Below, piece after piece: positions 12,259-24,173 of a DNA stretch of 64,000 nucleotides. The DNA is taken from NCBI RefSeq assembly GCF_026212465.1, contig NC_080063.1, positions 5,010,755 through 5,074,754 of the forward strand. Direction: 5' to 3'. The notes under the pieces are model-generated. The model did not search any database, was not told the origin of the DNA, and saw only the letters and a program-made list of their open reading frames with translations. How positions within the stretch are numbered: the first letter of the stretch is position 1; every line of letters begins with the position of its first letter. Source of the DNA: Amaranthus tricolor (lineage: Eukaryota > Streptophyta > Magnoliopsida > Caryophyllales > Amaranthaceae). The position numbers were made by a program, and so were the translations under genes.

Positions 12259-13075
12259 AGCAGTGTAATTCCTTTGTGAGTTATAAGTAGTAACTATGAA
12301 TGAAAAATGCATCTATTTTAACCATAACTTCACTTGTTAAGGACCTTCAAGTTGCAATTTTAACCTTTAACTTCACTTGTTTACCTTTGACTAATTAACA
12401 TAACCCTGACTGAATCCTAGTTAACCCCCCTCCAATTCTTTTGTCTCCTTCATCTTCTACAACGAACCATATCTCTCATTGTAAATCAGCCTATGTTGAA
12501 GGTAAGTTCCTCACACTGAAACTAAATTTCATCTCCTTTCTTCGTTTTCTTTCAATTCCATGTACTCAATGTAGTGGAGGTTGAACTTATTAATGGTGAT
12601 GAACATGAACGGTTCTGGGGATGTGCGAGGTGCCAAATTGCACATGGCCCCCAAATCTAAAGTGCGCCACATAAAAAACTCATATTATAATAATATACTA
12701 TTGAAGTAGAGTAGTTAGTTGGAGTTTTATTTAACATTTTATTTGTTATATGTTCAAATCTTATTAATTATATTTTTTTTATCTTTTTTTAACTCTTTCC
12801 AAAATAACTTTTTAATTTTCAAATATTATTTATTCCTTATATCATTTAACTTATACTCATTCATTAAACATCAATTATGATCAACTTAAATTATAAAAAT
12901 AATCAATATTTTATTTCTTAATTTTTCAATCATTTAAACTTTTACTCTTTTTATTCTATGCAATCAATTTATTATTTTATTTTAAGAAGATTTCTTTTTT
13001 AACGGGCAAGAGCCTCAATTTTAGAAATTTAAGAAAAAAAAATAAAGCCTCGAAATTGATTGCTAGGCTCCTGGT

Positions 13076-13330
13076 GATGAGGGAGACCCGGTCCAAGTTC
13101 ACGGTAATATATTAGCTGTGAATACCAGAGTTATTAAAGGAGAGTATGCTTTTGATCGAATAGATATAAGGCCTGGCCAGCTGATTCCATTATCAAGAGT
13201 CATAGTTGCAGCTCCAATTGATTCCAACTTTCATGCTCATGCTAAATTATAGGATTATGATTCTGTGTCATGGGATGATGAAATTGCTAATGAAACTGCA
13301 ATATTCAAATCAAAAAGATACGAAACTGAT
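13076..13330 (+). pseudogene. Host-gene fragment, possibly DUF6598-like
   Basis: The frame opens as DEGDPVQVHGNILAVNTRV and continues through AFDRIDIRPGQLIPLSRVIV to a TAG at 13250-13252. It then reads on in the same frame with normal-looking protein sequence (DYDSVSWDDEIAN). Codon use and composition contrast with the AT-rich surroundings. The pattern 'DPV-V-G-I-A', then 'F-R', then 'G-L-PL---V-V-AP' resembles plant DUF6598 domains from memory. That assignment is weak, and the function is unknown. It sits between the diverged repeats of 12277-15262, so it may be a transposon-captured fragment. Confidence 0.35.
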
Positions 13331-13581
13331 ATCCAGATTGAGTTTCAATTGCTCATACTTAACAATATGACTCAACGATCCCCAATTGGGTTTCAATTGA
13401 TAATATTTTTTTAGGGTTAGGGTTTTGTTTCAATTTGGGTGTTTCAATAAAATTGAAGTCCCTTTTAAAGTTAAAGAAGATGAATTTTAGTATCAGTTTG
13501 AGGAACTTACCCATAACAATGATTGATTTGTAGTGAAAGAGAATGGTTGGGTGAAAAAGACAAAGGGGAGGGAAAAATTTA

Positions 13582-13770
13582 CCCGATTCTTATTTGTCGC
13601 CACTCTTTTTATTTTATCGCCACCCCCTCCTAATGAAATTACGAATTTGCCCCTGAACTTTAAAAATTTACAAATATGTCATTGGAGTTAATAACTTTTC
13701 ATTTTCATTTTTTTAATTTTTTTTTATTATTTTTATTTATATTATTATTGTTATTATAATTATTATTATT

Positions 13771-13808
<38 letters not shown>

Positions 13809-14017
13809 ACCACAATAATAATAATAATAATAACAAAAATAATAATAATTATAATAACAATAATAACAATAATTTTATAAAAAACAAAAATAAAAATAAA
13901 AAAAACAGTCGCACGGTCGAGTCGCACGTTTTGTATGACTGGTTATTTTTTTTTTTAATTTTTTTTTTTTGAATTTTGACTTATAAATTTTCTTTTGTTT
14001 AATTAATTCATTTTTAA

Positions 14018-14089
<72 letters not shown>

Positions 14090-14161
14090 GTGGTTGTTAT
14101 TATTATTATTATTAAATTATTATTTTTGTTTTAATTATTATATTTAATTTATATTTTTAAA

Positions 14162-14240
<79 letters not shown>

Positions 14241-14604
14241 GTGGTTGTTATTATTATTATTATTATTATTAAATTATTATTTTTGTTTTAATTATTATAT
14301 TTAATTTATATTTTTAAATGTTATTAACCCAAATGAATATGGCGGTAATATTGTTTACGGCCCCAGTAAGATTGATGACTTCAAGCCGACCACACCGTCC
14401 TACGTGGACAACTATTCCACCTCATTTAAATTTTTATTTTTTTTTAAAAATTTTTATTATTACTGTTATTATAATAATAATAATTATTATTATTATTAAA
14501 CCACAATAATAATAATAATAATAATAATAACATTTAAAAATATAAATTAAATATAATAATTAAAACAAAAATAATAATTTAATAATAATAATAATAACAA
14601 CCAC

Positions 14605-14649
<45 letters not shown>

Positions 14650-15116
14650 TTAAAAAATGAATTAATTAAACAAAAGAAATTTTATAAGTCGAAATTCAAA
14701 AAAAAAAAAAAATTTAAAAGAAAAAAAAAACCAGTCGCACAGAACGTGCGACTCGACCGTGCGACTGGAGTCGCACGTTTTGTGCGACTATTTTTTTTTT
14801 ATTTTATTTTTGTTTTTTAAAAAACTATTATTATTATTGTTATTATAATAATTATTATTTTTGTTATTATTATTATTATTATTATTATTGTGGTTTAATT
14901 ATATTAATAATAATAATAATATCAAAAATAATAATAATTATAATAACAATAATAATATAAATAAAAATAATAAAAAAAAATTAAAAAAAATGAAAATGAA
15001 AAGTTATTAACTCCAATGGCATATTTGTAAATTTTTAAAGTTTAGGGGCAAATTCGTAATTTCATTAAGAGGGGGTGGCGATAAAATAAAAAGGGTAGCG
15101 ACAAATAGCAATGCCC
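13582..15116. mobile_element. 1.5-kb foldback transposon (near-complete palindrome)
   Basis: Practically the entire left half (from 'cttatttgtcgccactcttt' through long (TTA)n arrays) is repeated in inverse order in the right half (ending 'agcgacaaatagcaatgccc'). This includes the 'cagtcgcacg...' block at 13908-13945, matched at 14733-14800. The element is flanked by the exact 8-bp duplication aaaattta (13574-13581 and 15117-15124). Terminal inverted repeats start CCCGATTCTTATTTG and GGGCATTGCTATTTG. The centre (about 14320-14435) is unique and of higher complexity. There is no transposase; it is non-autonomous. Confidence 0.8.
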
Positions 15117-15753
15117 AAAATTTATGTTAGTTGGTCAAGGTAAACAAGGAAAGTCAAGGTTAAAAATTCAATTCAAATGGTCATTAAAAAGTTCGATTAT
15201 CCAATATCCGTGATATGGTTACAATCGAAGAATTTTTCTATTTATAGTGACTATAACTCATAAAAATTGAAATTTACGTGTTTAATTTCAAGTGTTCTTA
15301 ATTCTTAACCTTTAGGATATGTTTGAATTGGGTCATTTCATTTGAATTGATGGAATTGGCCCAATTCCATTGTTTGACTAAGCTGAAAAATTGAAATTGA
15401 AATTGGTTCAATTCCAACACAATTCCAACCCAAGTAAAAAACAAACTTTTTATTTTCAACCCATACCTGCCCTAATTTCAATTCCATTTCAGCCCAAATA
15501 TTTTTTATTTTTTTTATATTAAATATATATTAAAATTGCTTATCTTGGGAAATATTTTGACACTTTGGCTATTATGTAAATTTTTCATTTTTTTTGCTTT
15601 TCATTTCAATTTTTTTTAAAAAAAGGTACAAAATGGGCCCATTTAAGCATTTGGGTCGACCAGTCTAAAAAGCTACAAATTTCCAGTGAATGGGATAGTG
15701 AATTGGACTTCATGATCACCAACAAGAATAAGCCATAAATCCCTTGGGAGTAA

Positions 15754-16220
15754 GAAAATTTAAAAAAATAAGATTATTTAACAACTTTATTCCAAAAATA
15801 AGCTCTGTGAAAATTTTATTCCCAAAATAAGCGTCCATACATCCAAACCTAGGCTTGGTGTAATGTCACTGTTACTAACAGTGAAATAAAAAAAATTAGT
15901 AAAGTCTCAAGTCGCTATTAGTAACAGCGACTTTAAGGTTGAATGGTCAACTCCTTAATCTCGTAGGTTGGAATGAGGAAGTAACTGAAATGACGAAGAA
16001 GAAACTTAAAACGCATTAAGTAGCGCATTAAGTCGCTGTTAGTAACAGCTACTTGAGGTTTTACTAATTTATTTTTAATTTTTTTAATTCGCTGTTAATA
16101 ACTGTGACATTACACCAAGCCTAGATTTGGATGTACGGACGCTTATTTTGGAAATAAAGTTTTCACGAAGCTTGTTTTTGGAATAAAGTTGTTAAATAAT
16201 CTTATTTTTTTCAAATTTTC
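15754..16220. mobile_element. Short non-autonomous MULE derivative of the 27326-30720 family
   Basis: The ends GAAAATTTAAAAAAATAAG and (right complement) GAAAATTTGAAAAAAATAAG continue into the same ~120-bp arms as the large MULE, including 'aaataagcgtcc' and 'cctaggcttggtgta'. Flanking tgggagtaa and taggagtaa (16221-16229) form a 9-bp duplication with one mismatch. The 467-bp body has palindromic 'aagtcgct..agtaacagcgact' motifs and no ORF. Confidence 0.8.
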
Positions 16221-16268
16221 TAGGAGTAATAAGGTTTTAGAGGAGTAATAGCCAGTTACCATTTACTC

Positions 16269-16420
16269 CACAAATTTTTGTGATAGACGGTCTCTCTGAT
16301 AGATGCATTAAATATATGGGCTAAATAACCCAACCAATACAAATTAAAGTGAATATAAAAATGTGAACTTCTTGTTTTGAGGTCGCTTCTTTGAAAAACG
16401 GTCTCTTATAAGAATAGTTG
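16269..16420. mobile_element. 152-bp MITE with 'gacggtctct' termini
   Basis: The left CACAAATTTTTGTGATAGAC and right-complement CAACTATTCTTATAAGAGAC ends, both leading into 'ggtctct'/'cgtt', are inverted repeats. The exact 7-bp duplication tttactc flanks it (16262-16268, 16421-16427). A related piece begins at 16493 (CACAAATTCTTGTGAGAGGC). The family motif looks familiar from Caryophyllales genomes. Confidence 0.65.
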
Positions 16421-17060
16421 TTTACTCTGGTAAAGCAACTACTTATGCTTAACAGATAGCAATGGGCCTGTTTGATCAACGGTAATAATTAGCACAAATT
16501 CTTGTGAGAGGCGGTCTCTTTGAGACACCATTTCTAATTAGGCCAATCCATTATATATTTTTTAAAATATTGTAAATAGACATTAAGAATAATGTAAGTA
16601 AACATTTAAGATATTAAAAGTAGGCATTAAGGATATAGTCTGTAAGCATTAAGAATAATGTAACTAAACATTAATTTTTAATGGGCTGGGCTTAAAATAT
16701 GTCTCTCAGTAGACTAACTGAATAATTAGTGGCAATGAAAATAATTTTGTAGTGTAAATTTTCATGATATGTATCATGTCATTCCCATGATAATGAACGT
16801 TTAATCATTAAAAATTTAAATTTAATATTTTTGGTTGAATGTAATTACAAGGTTATCCAAACAATGCTATAGAATTTAAATTTGGGAATTCAATTCCAAT
16901 ATTTTCCAAACAACTATGTGGATTTAAAATATAAGAATTCAATTCTTTGATTTCCAAACGAGATTGAGGAATTGGAATTGGAATTTAAATCCATAATTTC
17001 AATTTTTTGAATTGAATTACAAAAATTCAAATGAAATTCGTGTTTCCAAACGCTACCTTA

Positions 17061-18199
17061 AGAGATTCCTTTTTTGTTACTTAATCTATATTTATACTAG
17101 GATGCTTTTTCTATGTAGAAACGATTTTTCCTTGCTATAATTTGAAGGAAAATATTTACTTTGACTATTATCAATAACAATTTAGACGACGTCCTTCATG
17201 TTTTGATAACTTATGGTATATGCTGTTGTTGTATATACTTCATATTTTTACCTTCAAAATTCATTTTTGAAGCCTAATTTTCATACTTAGAACAAGGTCT
17301 CTTAAGAAGGCTCTATATGTGATTACTACGCTTTGTCCTAATGAATTTATCTCATTATTCATTTAATTTATCCTAATAAATTTGTCTCATTTTATTTTTG
17401 GATATGATTCCGCTAGTTTTAGTCTGTGTATTCTCTCTTATTTCTAAATACTTCACTATTTTAATTTATTATACTAAACTTTTTAATTTCCAAGTCAAAA
17501 GTAAATAAGGCTAATCATTAGACCGGAAGAATATATATAATGTTCTTAGGCATAACTAGACTTAACTAGAAACTTTAAATTATAGACATATATCCATTAC
17601 AAGAGTTAAAATTTGAGTAACAACTAACTACATACTAATTAACAACTAACAAGACCAAGCAGCGCCTTTAAAATCAGTAATCTCCACGAAGCCCTCAATT
17701 GCCTCTACAATCTTTGAATTGCGACATATAGAGATTTTGTATGTCTGTATGTGGTTACGTATCATTTGTCAGATTCAAAATCTCATCTCAATCAGCAAAA
17801 TGATCTCTATTGAAGAGTACTTGTGAAGGTTGGATAAGTCATACTAATAGCCAGCAATTCAATATTCAGATCCCCACAAGTCAAGTTTCGTGCCTCCTCA
17901 ACGAAAAGGGCAAGCTAGGTGAAATTCGCACACTCAAAATTATCCTCGAAAAGGATTGCTTATTGTAAGAGACGGTGAGTGATATGCAACATGCTTGGGA
18001 AGACACACGTCACTTCCAACACACATTAAAATTGTTACCAACAAGTCAAGATAACAAAAGCAAATGAGAGGCACAAAATGTAAATAAAATAAAAAAATTA
18101 ATACTCTGGAAGAAAAGAAAAGCTAGACCAAAACTATCAAAAGTCTAAAAGCGGATATGATGCTTTCGGCTAGTTATAAAGACCCCTCTAGTACTCTTA
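17061..18199. other. No gene seen
   Basis: AT-rich sequence with no ORF of note. The part at about 17640-18000 is less AT-rich, but I could not relate it to any gene or element. Confidence 0.35.
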
Positions 18200-18511
18200 C
18201 AGTCTGTTTGGTAGGTTATAATAAGCGATGGTAATGAGAATGAAAAACTAGTGTAATTTTGGTTGAAAAATCTCTTGGCTACCTTGATGGCCATACTTGT
18301 CCAACTTCAATAATCTCATTTTCTTTACAAAATTAATTTTAATGCATTACTATTAAAGATGTGGTATTAGGTGGTAATGAAAATTTGTAAACAAAAACTT
18401 TTTTGTGATCAAAATTTCATTACCATGGGAATGATATGAAACTTTTGATAAAATCTTACACTATAAATCATTACCATTACCATCATTTAGTACCACTAAC
18501 CAAACGGGCCG
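18200..18511. mobile_element. Tourist-like MITE, 'CGGCCYGTTTGG' family, copy 1
   Basis: The left CAGTCTGTTTGGTAGG and right-complement CGGCCCGTTTGGTTAG ends are inverted repeats. TTA duplicates flank it (18197-18199, 18512-18514). The interior blocks 'attaccatgggaatgatatg' and 'actataaatcattacc' recur, inverted, in copies 2 and 3. 312 bp, no ORF. Confidence 0.8.
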
Positions 18512-19084
18512 TTAGAGTAGGACCCATGTCATTATTTTTTCTTAGTCTAATAATAACATTAAGTTTAAAGTGAGTTTGATGATAAAGTATAAAATAAAAA
18601 AAAGTTTTGTATCCGAATAATAAAAAAAATGGATGGAAATCTAATAAGATTGAGTCTGAAGATTGGAATAATTGACAACCCTTATCATGACTTCATTTTG
18701 ATGAACAAAAAGCCAATTATAGGCCATAATACTTCAACCTTACGTTCATGAAATAAATTGTACGTCTTCTTGCAAATACTGACGAAAGGCGTTTTATACT
18801 CAAACAAGTTATGCCAAAAAAATATTTATATGAATATGAAGGTGATGTTGGCTTTAATCACAGCAATTTCATAGAAGTTTCTATTTCTGTGATAAGTTGT
18901 CCTCTCTAGTACTCTACCTTTCACTATTAATCATCACTCCACTGTATGCACTTACATACTCCATACTCCATTTGATAGATGGAAATTTAGAGCACAACAT
19001 TTGTATAGAGACCTACAACTATAAATTCTTGAGGTATATCAAATATGGATGTGTACAAGTTTTTAAAAATCACAAAAGGATAAA

Positions 19085-19392
19085 CGGCCTGTTTGATTAA
19101 TGATAATAATTAATAATAATGATTTATAGTGTAAATTTTAATAATTTATATTATATCATTACCATGATAATGAAAGTTGATCATAAAAAAGTTTTTTTGT
19201 TCATAATTTTTCCATTAACACCTAATATCACATGTTTAAGTGGTAATACATTGGAATGAATTTTGTAAAGAAATGAGTTTGTTGAATGACAGTAAGTATA
19301 GTCTTTAAATTTGTTAAGAGATAGTCTTACTAAAATTACACTAATATTTCATTACCATTTCTACCATTTAGTACCGATTACTTAACTGGCCG
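19085..19392. mobile_element. Tourist-like MITE, 'CGGCCYGTTTGG' family, copy 2
   Basis: The left CGGCCTGTTTGATTAATG and right-complement CGGCCAGTTAAGTAATC ends are present, with AAA flanks on both sides. It is 308 bp with the same interior blocks ('catgataatgaaagttgatc', 'aaaaaagtttttttgttcat') as copy 3 at 24174-24488. Confidence 0.7.
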
Positions 19393-20221
19393 AAAGAGTA
19401 TTTGACAAATGGTTGACAGTTGATATATATAGACAGTAAACGATAATTTGATCAATTGTTTTATTAATTGATTTGATTCGTTGATTTTGAACTTGATGTC
19501 AGGAGCAACTTGTTCAACAATAGTTGATCATTGATAGTAAGGTGTTTCATCAAGCTAACACCAACATTAGATGACTTGACAACTTAACCATCTATTTGTA
19601 GTGAAATAAATTAAAAATGTCCATTAAATTATTTTACCAAAGACAAGCCCTCACAATCATTATGTTCATATTTTTTAAAAAATTATTCATGATATAATCA
19701 TATAAATATTTATCGAACAAGATTTTAAAAAGTTATCTATTATGCAATAGAATAGGTGGGGCACCAAATACTAAATTTATAATCCCACTTTATTTGTTTT
19801 ATTTTTTATTTTAGTTCGTTTAAATAATTTTTTTTATTTTTTATTTTTAAATATGACTCCACTATTTTTACTTTCTTTATTGTTTCTCTTCATTATACTC
19901 CCCTCGTCTCTTAATGTATGCCCATGAGGGAAATCATCATCATCATACCCAGTGTATCCCACTTATAAAGAACTATGATCAGGATTTGGGGAGGGAAGAA
20001 CGACGACAGCTCATACCCATAGAGGAGAGTGCGGTCAAAGAGTCTCTCGGCTCGAGAAAGGTCTTCAAAGAGAAAGAAACCTGCAACTTACAAATAGAAT
20101 AAATATAATATGTATAAATAACTAAAAATAAAGATAAAAGTAATGACGGAGGTAAAGAGCGATAATTAAAGTCAATGAACAATAATAAACGAAGTGTGAA
20201 AGGGACGGGTTTAGTAATCTA

Positions 20222-21335
20222 AGACGCAGATAAGACGCCGCCAACTACGCCTATCCCTGGTCAGGTCCTTGGAGAGGTGAAGTTCATGCATGTCACTTTT
20301 AATCTGTTTCCTCCCACGTTCTCCTAGGTCTTCCTCGACTTCTCTTGCCCTCCACTATGATGCATTCGATCCTTCTTACTGGGGTGTCATGTGTCTTTCT
20401 CTGCACATGCCCAAACCATCTCAACATGTTCTGCCGCATCTTTGCGGAGAGAGGTGCAACCCCTAACTTCTTCCTGAACTCCTAGTTTCTTATCCTATCC
20501 ATCATAGTATTACTACACATCCACCTCAGCATACGCATTTTAGTTACTTCCATCCTCTGTTTGAAAACCTTCTTTACGGGCCAACATTCTGTCCCATATA
20601 ACAACGCCGGCTAATTGCAATGCAGTAAAATTGACCATTTAATCTCCTCGGGAACTTTTTATCACTAAGCAGCCGATTGTTTCTCGCCACTTAAGCCAAC
20701 CTGCTTGTATACGATTAGTAACATCTCCATCAATCTCCCTATTACTCTGAATCATGGATCCCAAATTTTTGAATTTGGACGTGCATGCAACAACTTCTCC
20801 CCCTATGGTCACCTCTAGCTCCCCTATTGATTTTGTCCACTAAAATTGCATCGCAAGTATTCTGTCTTCGTACGGGTTATGCGCAACCCCTTACCCTCCA
20901 AGGCTTCCCTCCACTCTTCCAATTACTATTAACCTCCTCCTTGGTTTCTGCGACCAAAACTATATCGTCGGCGAAAAGCATGCACCATGGTACGGTTTCC
21001 CAGATGGATTTAGAGATTTCTTCCATAATGACCGTAAAAATGAAAGGACTTAGTGTTGATTCCTGATGTAGTCCCACTTTAATTGGGAAAGACTATGTCA
21101 TACCCACCGGTGTATGTATGTTAGTCGACATTCTGTCATACATGTCCTGTATTACCTCAATGTACCTTCGTGAAATACCTCTATTCTTGAGGCTATCCCT
21201 AACGATGCTTTGTGGTATGATATCGTACGCTTTCTCCAGGTCAATGAACACCAGATGTAAATCCTTCTTGAAAGAGCCTTCTATATGTATCATAATAGAA
21301 ATTTTCAATAATAGAAAGTAAAAAAGTAATAGCAA
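20222..21335 (-). mobile_element. 5'-truncated LINE (RTE-like) reverse transcriptase remnant
   Basis: Minus-strand reading gives typical non-LTR reverse-transcriptase blocks, in order: VFIDLEKAYDIIPQ (21252-21293 region), GLHQESTLSPFIFTVIM, then the catalytic WCMLFADDIVLVAETKEE. Toward 20222 come the C-terminal blocks MRQNMLRWFGHVQRK and RGRPRRTWEE. Several stops and frame changes break it. The 5' part (endonuclease, start of RT) is missing, as is usual for LINE insertions. The FADD catalytic pair is intact, but the copy is dead. Confidence 0.8.
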
Positions 21336-21420
21336 ATCTCCTGTGAGAATTAATTAAATGCCATTTTCAATACTTAAATTGTCAATTTCAAGCATTAATT
21401 TCAACAAAGGCCCAACTAGT

Positions 21421-21421
21421 A

Positions 21422-21519
<98 letters not shown>

Positions 21520-21610
21520 GAAAAAAGTAACACCTTTTTGTATAAAAAGTAACACCTTTTTATGGTTTTCACGGTTCTCATATATGCATGGTTTTCACCT
21601 GAACTTCTTC

Positions 21611-21684
<74 letters not shown>
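21421..21684. repeat. Two (TA)n microsatellites separated by ~110 bp
   Basis: Runs of alternating TA at about 21421-21519 (with occasional tgta) and 21617-21684. Between them 'aaagtaacacctttttgtat' is directly duplicated once ('aaaaagtaacacctttttat'). Confidence 0.9.
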
Positions 21685-21687
<3 letters not shown>

Positions 21688-21689
21688 AT

Positions 21690-24173
21690 TTTATTTTTCA
21701 ATCCAAATTTGAGAATTAAAAGACCAAATCTAAAATAACGTTGAAATTGTGTTTTTAAGTCTTGCATTTTGAAAATTTCTTTTGAAAAATTATAATACTA
21801 AACTAAGATAAACCAAATCGACTTAAGTCATGATATTGGTTTTTAAGTCTTAGATTTTGGCCATTCAGCCTTGAATTTGATCTTTCAAGTCTTTTATTAA
21901 TATAAAAGTATAAAAAAAATTTTAAAAAAAACTAGGCCCAGTCTATTTGGCTCATATGTTGTTGCACCCATGCAAACAAGTTTTTTGTGAAAATGTAATT
22001 AACAATGAATTTTTAATTTTTTTCGTGTCATTTTCAAACAATAATGGCTAGGGTTTATTCATAGTACATGAACAAGTTTTGTACTACTTTTTTTTTCTTT
22101 GGTCCTTCTCATTTAGCATGATCATTTACTATTTTGCCTAATTTTAACTTTTTTACATTATTTTTATTTTTAGACAGTAGTTCATCACATTATAATCTTT
22201 TAATATTTTCATATATTTTACTTCAATTTTAATTTCATCTATATAATTTATTTTGTCTCTTTATTTATTACTGAATATTCATTTTCTTTTTAAAAAATAC
22301 ATTCATTTCTTGTTAATGTTAATTGAAAGAAACAAAGTGGTACTCCGTATAATGAATTATTATCACATTATCTAATAGATAGGAGTAACAACCAATAAAA
22401 GTAATCTTAAATCTTTATCCAACTTCATCACCCCACCTCAACAACTAGCTTTATCTACTTATGACTTATGAGCTAAATCCACTCGAATAATCTAAATGCC
22501 TTATTAAGGTACCTTAGTAGGACCATGGCTATGAATTCAATATGTTTGATCATGTAATTGATTTAAGGGTTAAACAAACATACACAATATTTTTTGAGAT
22601 TCTGTTTATTTTATATTTTATTATAATTTTAGACCTAAAAAAGTAATAGTAGGTCTTGTGAGGAACTATTTTATCTTGAGACAAATAGCTCAATCGACTT
22701 AATTATAATTTTTTACAATATGTAATCAAAAAATGATCAATCTATGGTTATAATTAATCAATTTATGGTCATAATTTATTCCTTTAATATAATTGATCAA
22801 TTTATGGTCGTATTTGATACTTTAAAGGTCAAAATTGATTTCTTTTAAAAATTATAACTGATCATTTGATAAATATACGTTAATAAATAGAAAATTTATA
22901 ATGTCGAAAGAAATTTCACAAACACATAATACAAATTCAAATAAGATTTATACAAAATCAGTAATAGCAATGTTTGATTTAATATAATATTCCAACACTA
23001 ATAATTGAAAAGTATAAATTAATTTTAATAAAATAACTTCCATTATATTAAAAAGGACAAGACAAATATCCTAAAACTTTTCCACCTCAAATACTTACAA
23101 CATCAAAAATAGATCTAGGATTTGAAAATTGTAGATGCATAACTTAAAATTGCTTTAACACTAGGCAGGGGAAAATTATACATTTTATATATTCCTTTTT
23201 TCCTCTTTTATTGTCCATTTTGGACCAAAAATCTGTAAAAAAAAAAAAAAAGATTTAAACGTAGATAATTAATCTAATTAATCAATGACGAAGGAAGGGA
23301 GTATTTGAAATCTTAAGTATGATCTTCTAAAATTACACAAGCAACTCCAAAAGAACTCTATTTATTCATTTTATTCATATAAAAATGAAGAAAAAATATG
23401 TAACACTTACAAATTTGATTTGCTAAAACCAACAAACATAAAATCGATCAAATAAAAATAAAAGTACACCATTACGAAAAAAGGATAAAATATTGAAAAA
23501 TATATTTAGGGAATTCATCACAGAAAAAGTAAAAACAAAAAAAAAATAGAAATATTAATTACTAATTCAAGTTCAACAATTGAGCTCTATATAATCCACT
23601 TTTTGTTTGATAATCGTGCATTTTAATTCTATAATTACTAAATAAGATAATAATTATCATTAAGTTTGATGGGTGATTAAAAGTATAACTTAAGTAAATG
23701 AGGTCTCAACTTAAATTCCTCAAAAAGCAATTTTTATCTAATATTTTATAGACTCTATGCACATATACTGATATACCTAACCTGCCCTTGCTCGAGTAAT
23801 ATGTTAAGATGGAATGAACAATTATGTATGTTTGTTAATACACTTCAAAGAGTATGTTTGTTGATCACGTTCAAGGGTGAAAACTTGCCAAAACAAAGAA
23901 ACATGTCAAGTACTTTGGGATACCCCATGTAAATTTCCTATTTTGAACATTTTAACATTGGATCATGCATTCATATATGTACAATACTTTTATAATCCAT
24001 TTAATTTGCTTCATTTTAGTTTATTCCAATAAATTTGTTTTATTTATATTTTAAGATAATGACCCATCACTTATACATTCTACATTCTTACTCTTTTATT
24101 TTTAATACCCCACTGCTTAATACATTATTCCCAATTTTCTATCTATGTGCCAAAACAAAATTAATAGGACTAA
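21690..24173. other. AT-rich intergenic DNA, no gene seen
   Basis: The sequence is strongly AT-rich with homopolymer tracts. 'gatcaatttatggtcataat' type blocks are locally repeated around 22730-22860. No coding region or complete element was identified. Confidence 0.35.

Larger units (their letters stand above)
12277..15262. mobile_element. Old element with ~130-bp diverged terminal inverted repeats and captured gene debris
   Basis: The left arm runs from 'gagttataagtagtaactat' through 'ttcacttgtttacctttgac'. The right arm, reverse-complemented, runs from 'gagttatagtcactataaat' through 'ccttgtttaccttgacc'. They align along about 130 bp with substitutions and small indels. Between them lie a host-like coding fragment (13076-13330) and the nested foldback element (13582-15116). 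No transposase was found. Long TIRs flanking a gene fragment suggest a Pack-MULE-like element, but I could not define the target duplication. Confidence 0.45.
15315..17057. mobile_element. Tourist-like element carrying nested insertions
   Basis: The left end GGATATGTTTGAATTGGG and the right-end complement GGTAGCGTTTGGAAACACG are followed on both sides by the shared 'atttcatttgaatt' block, giving ~45-bp inverted repeats. Flanking TTA (15312-15314 and 17058-17060) fits a 3-bp Harbinger-type duplication. Inside lie a 467-bp MULE derivative (15754-16220), a 152-bp MITE (16269-16420) and partial copies of other MITEs (about 16464-16860). Confidence 0.6.

Noticed and set aside
13772..13972. Leu/Asn homopolymer ORF
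   Set aside because: Translation of (TTA)n and (TAA)n microsatellites in the foldback element.
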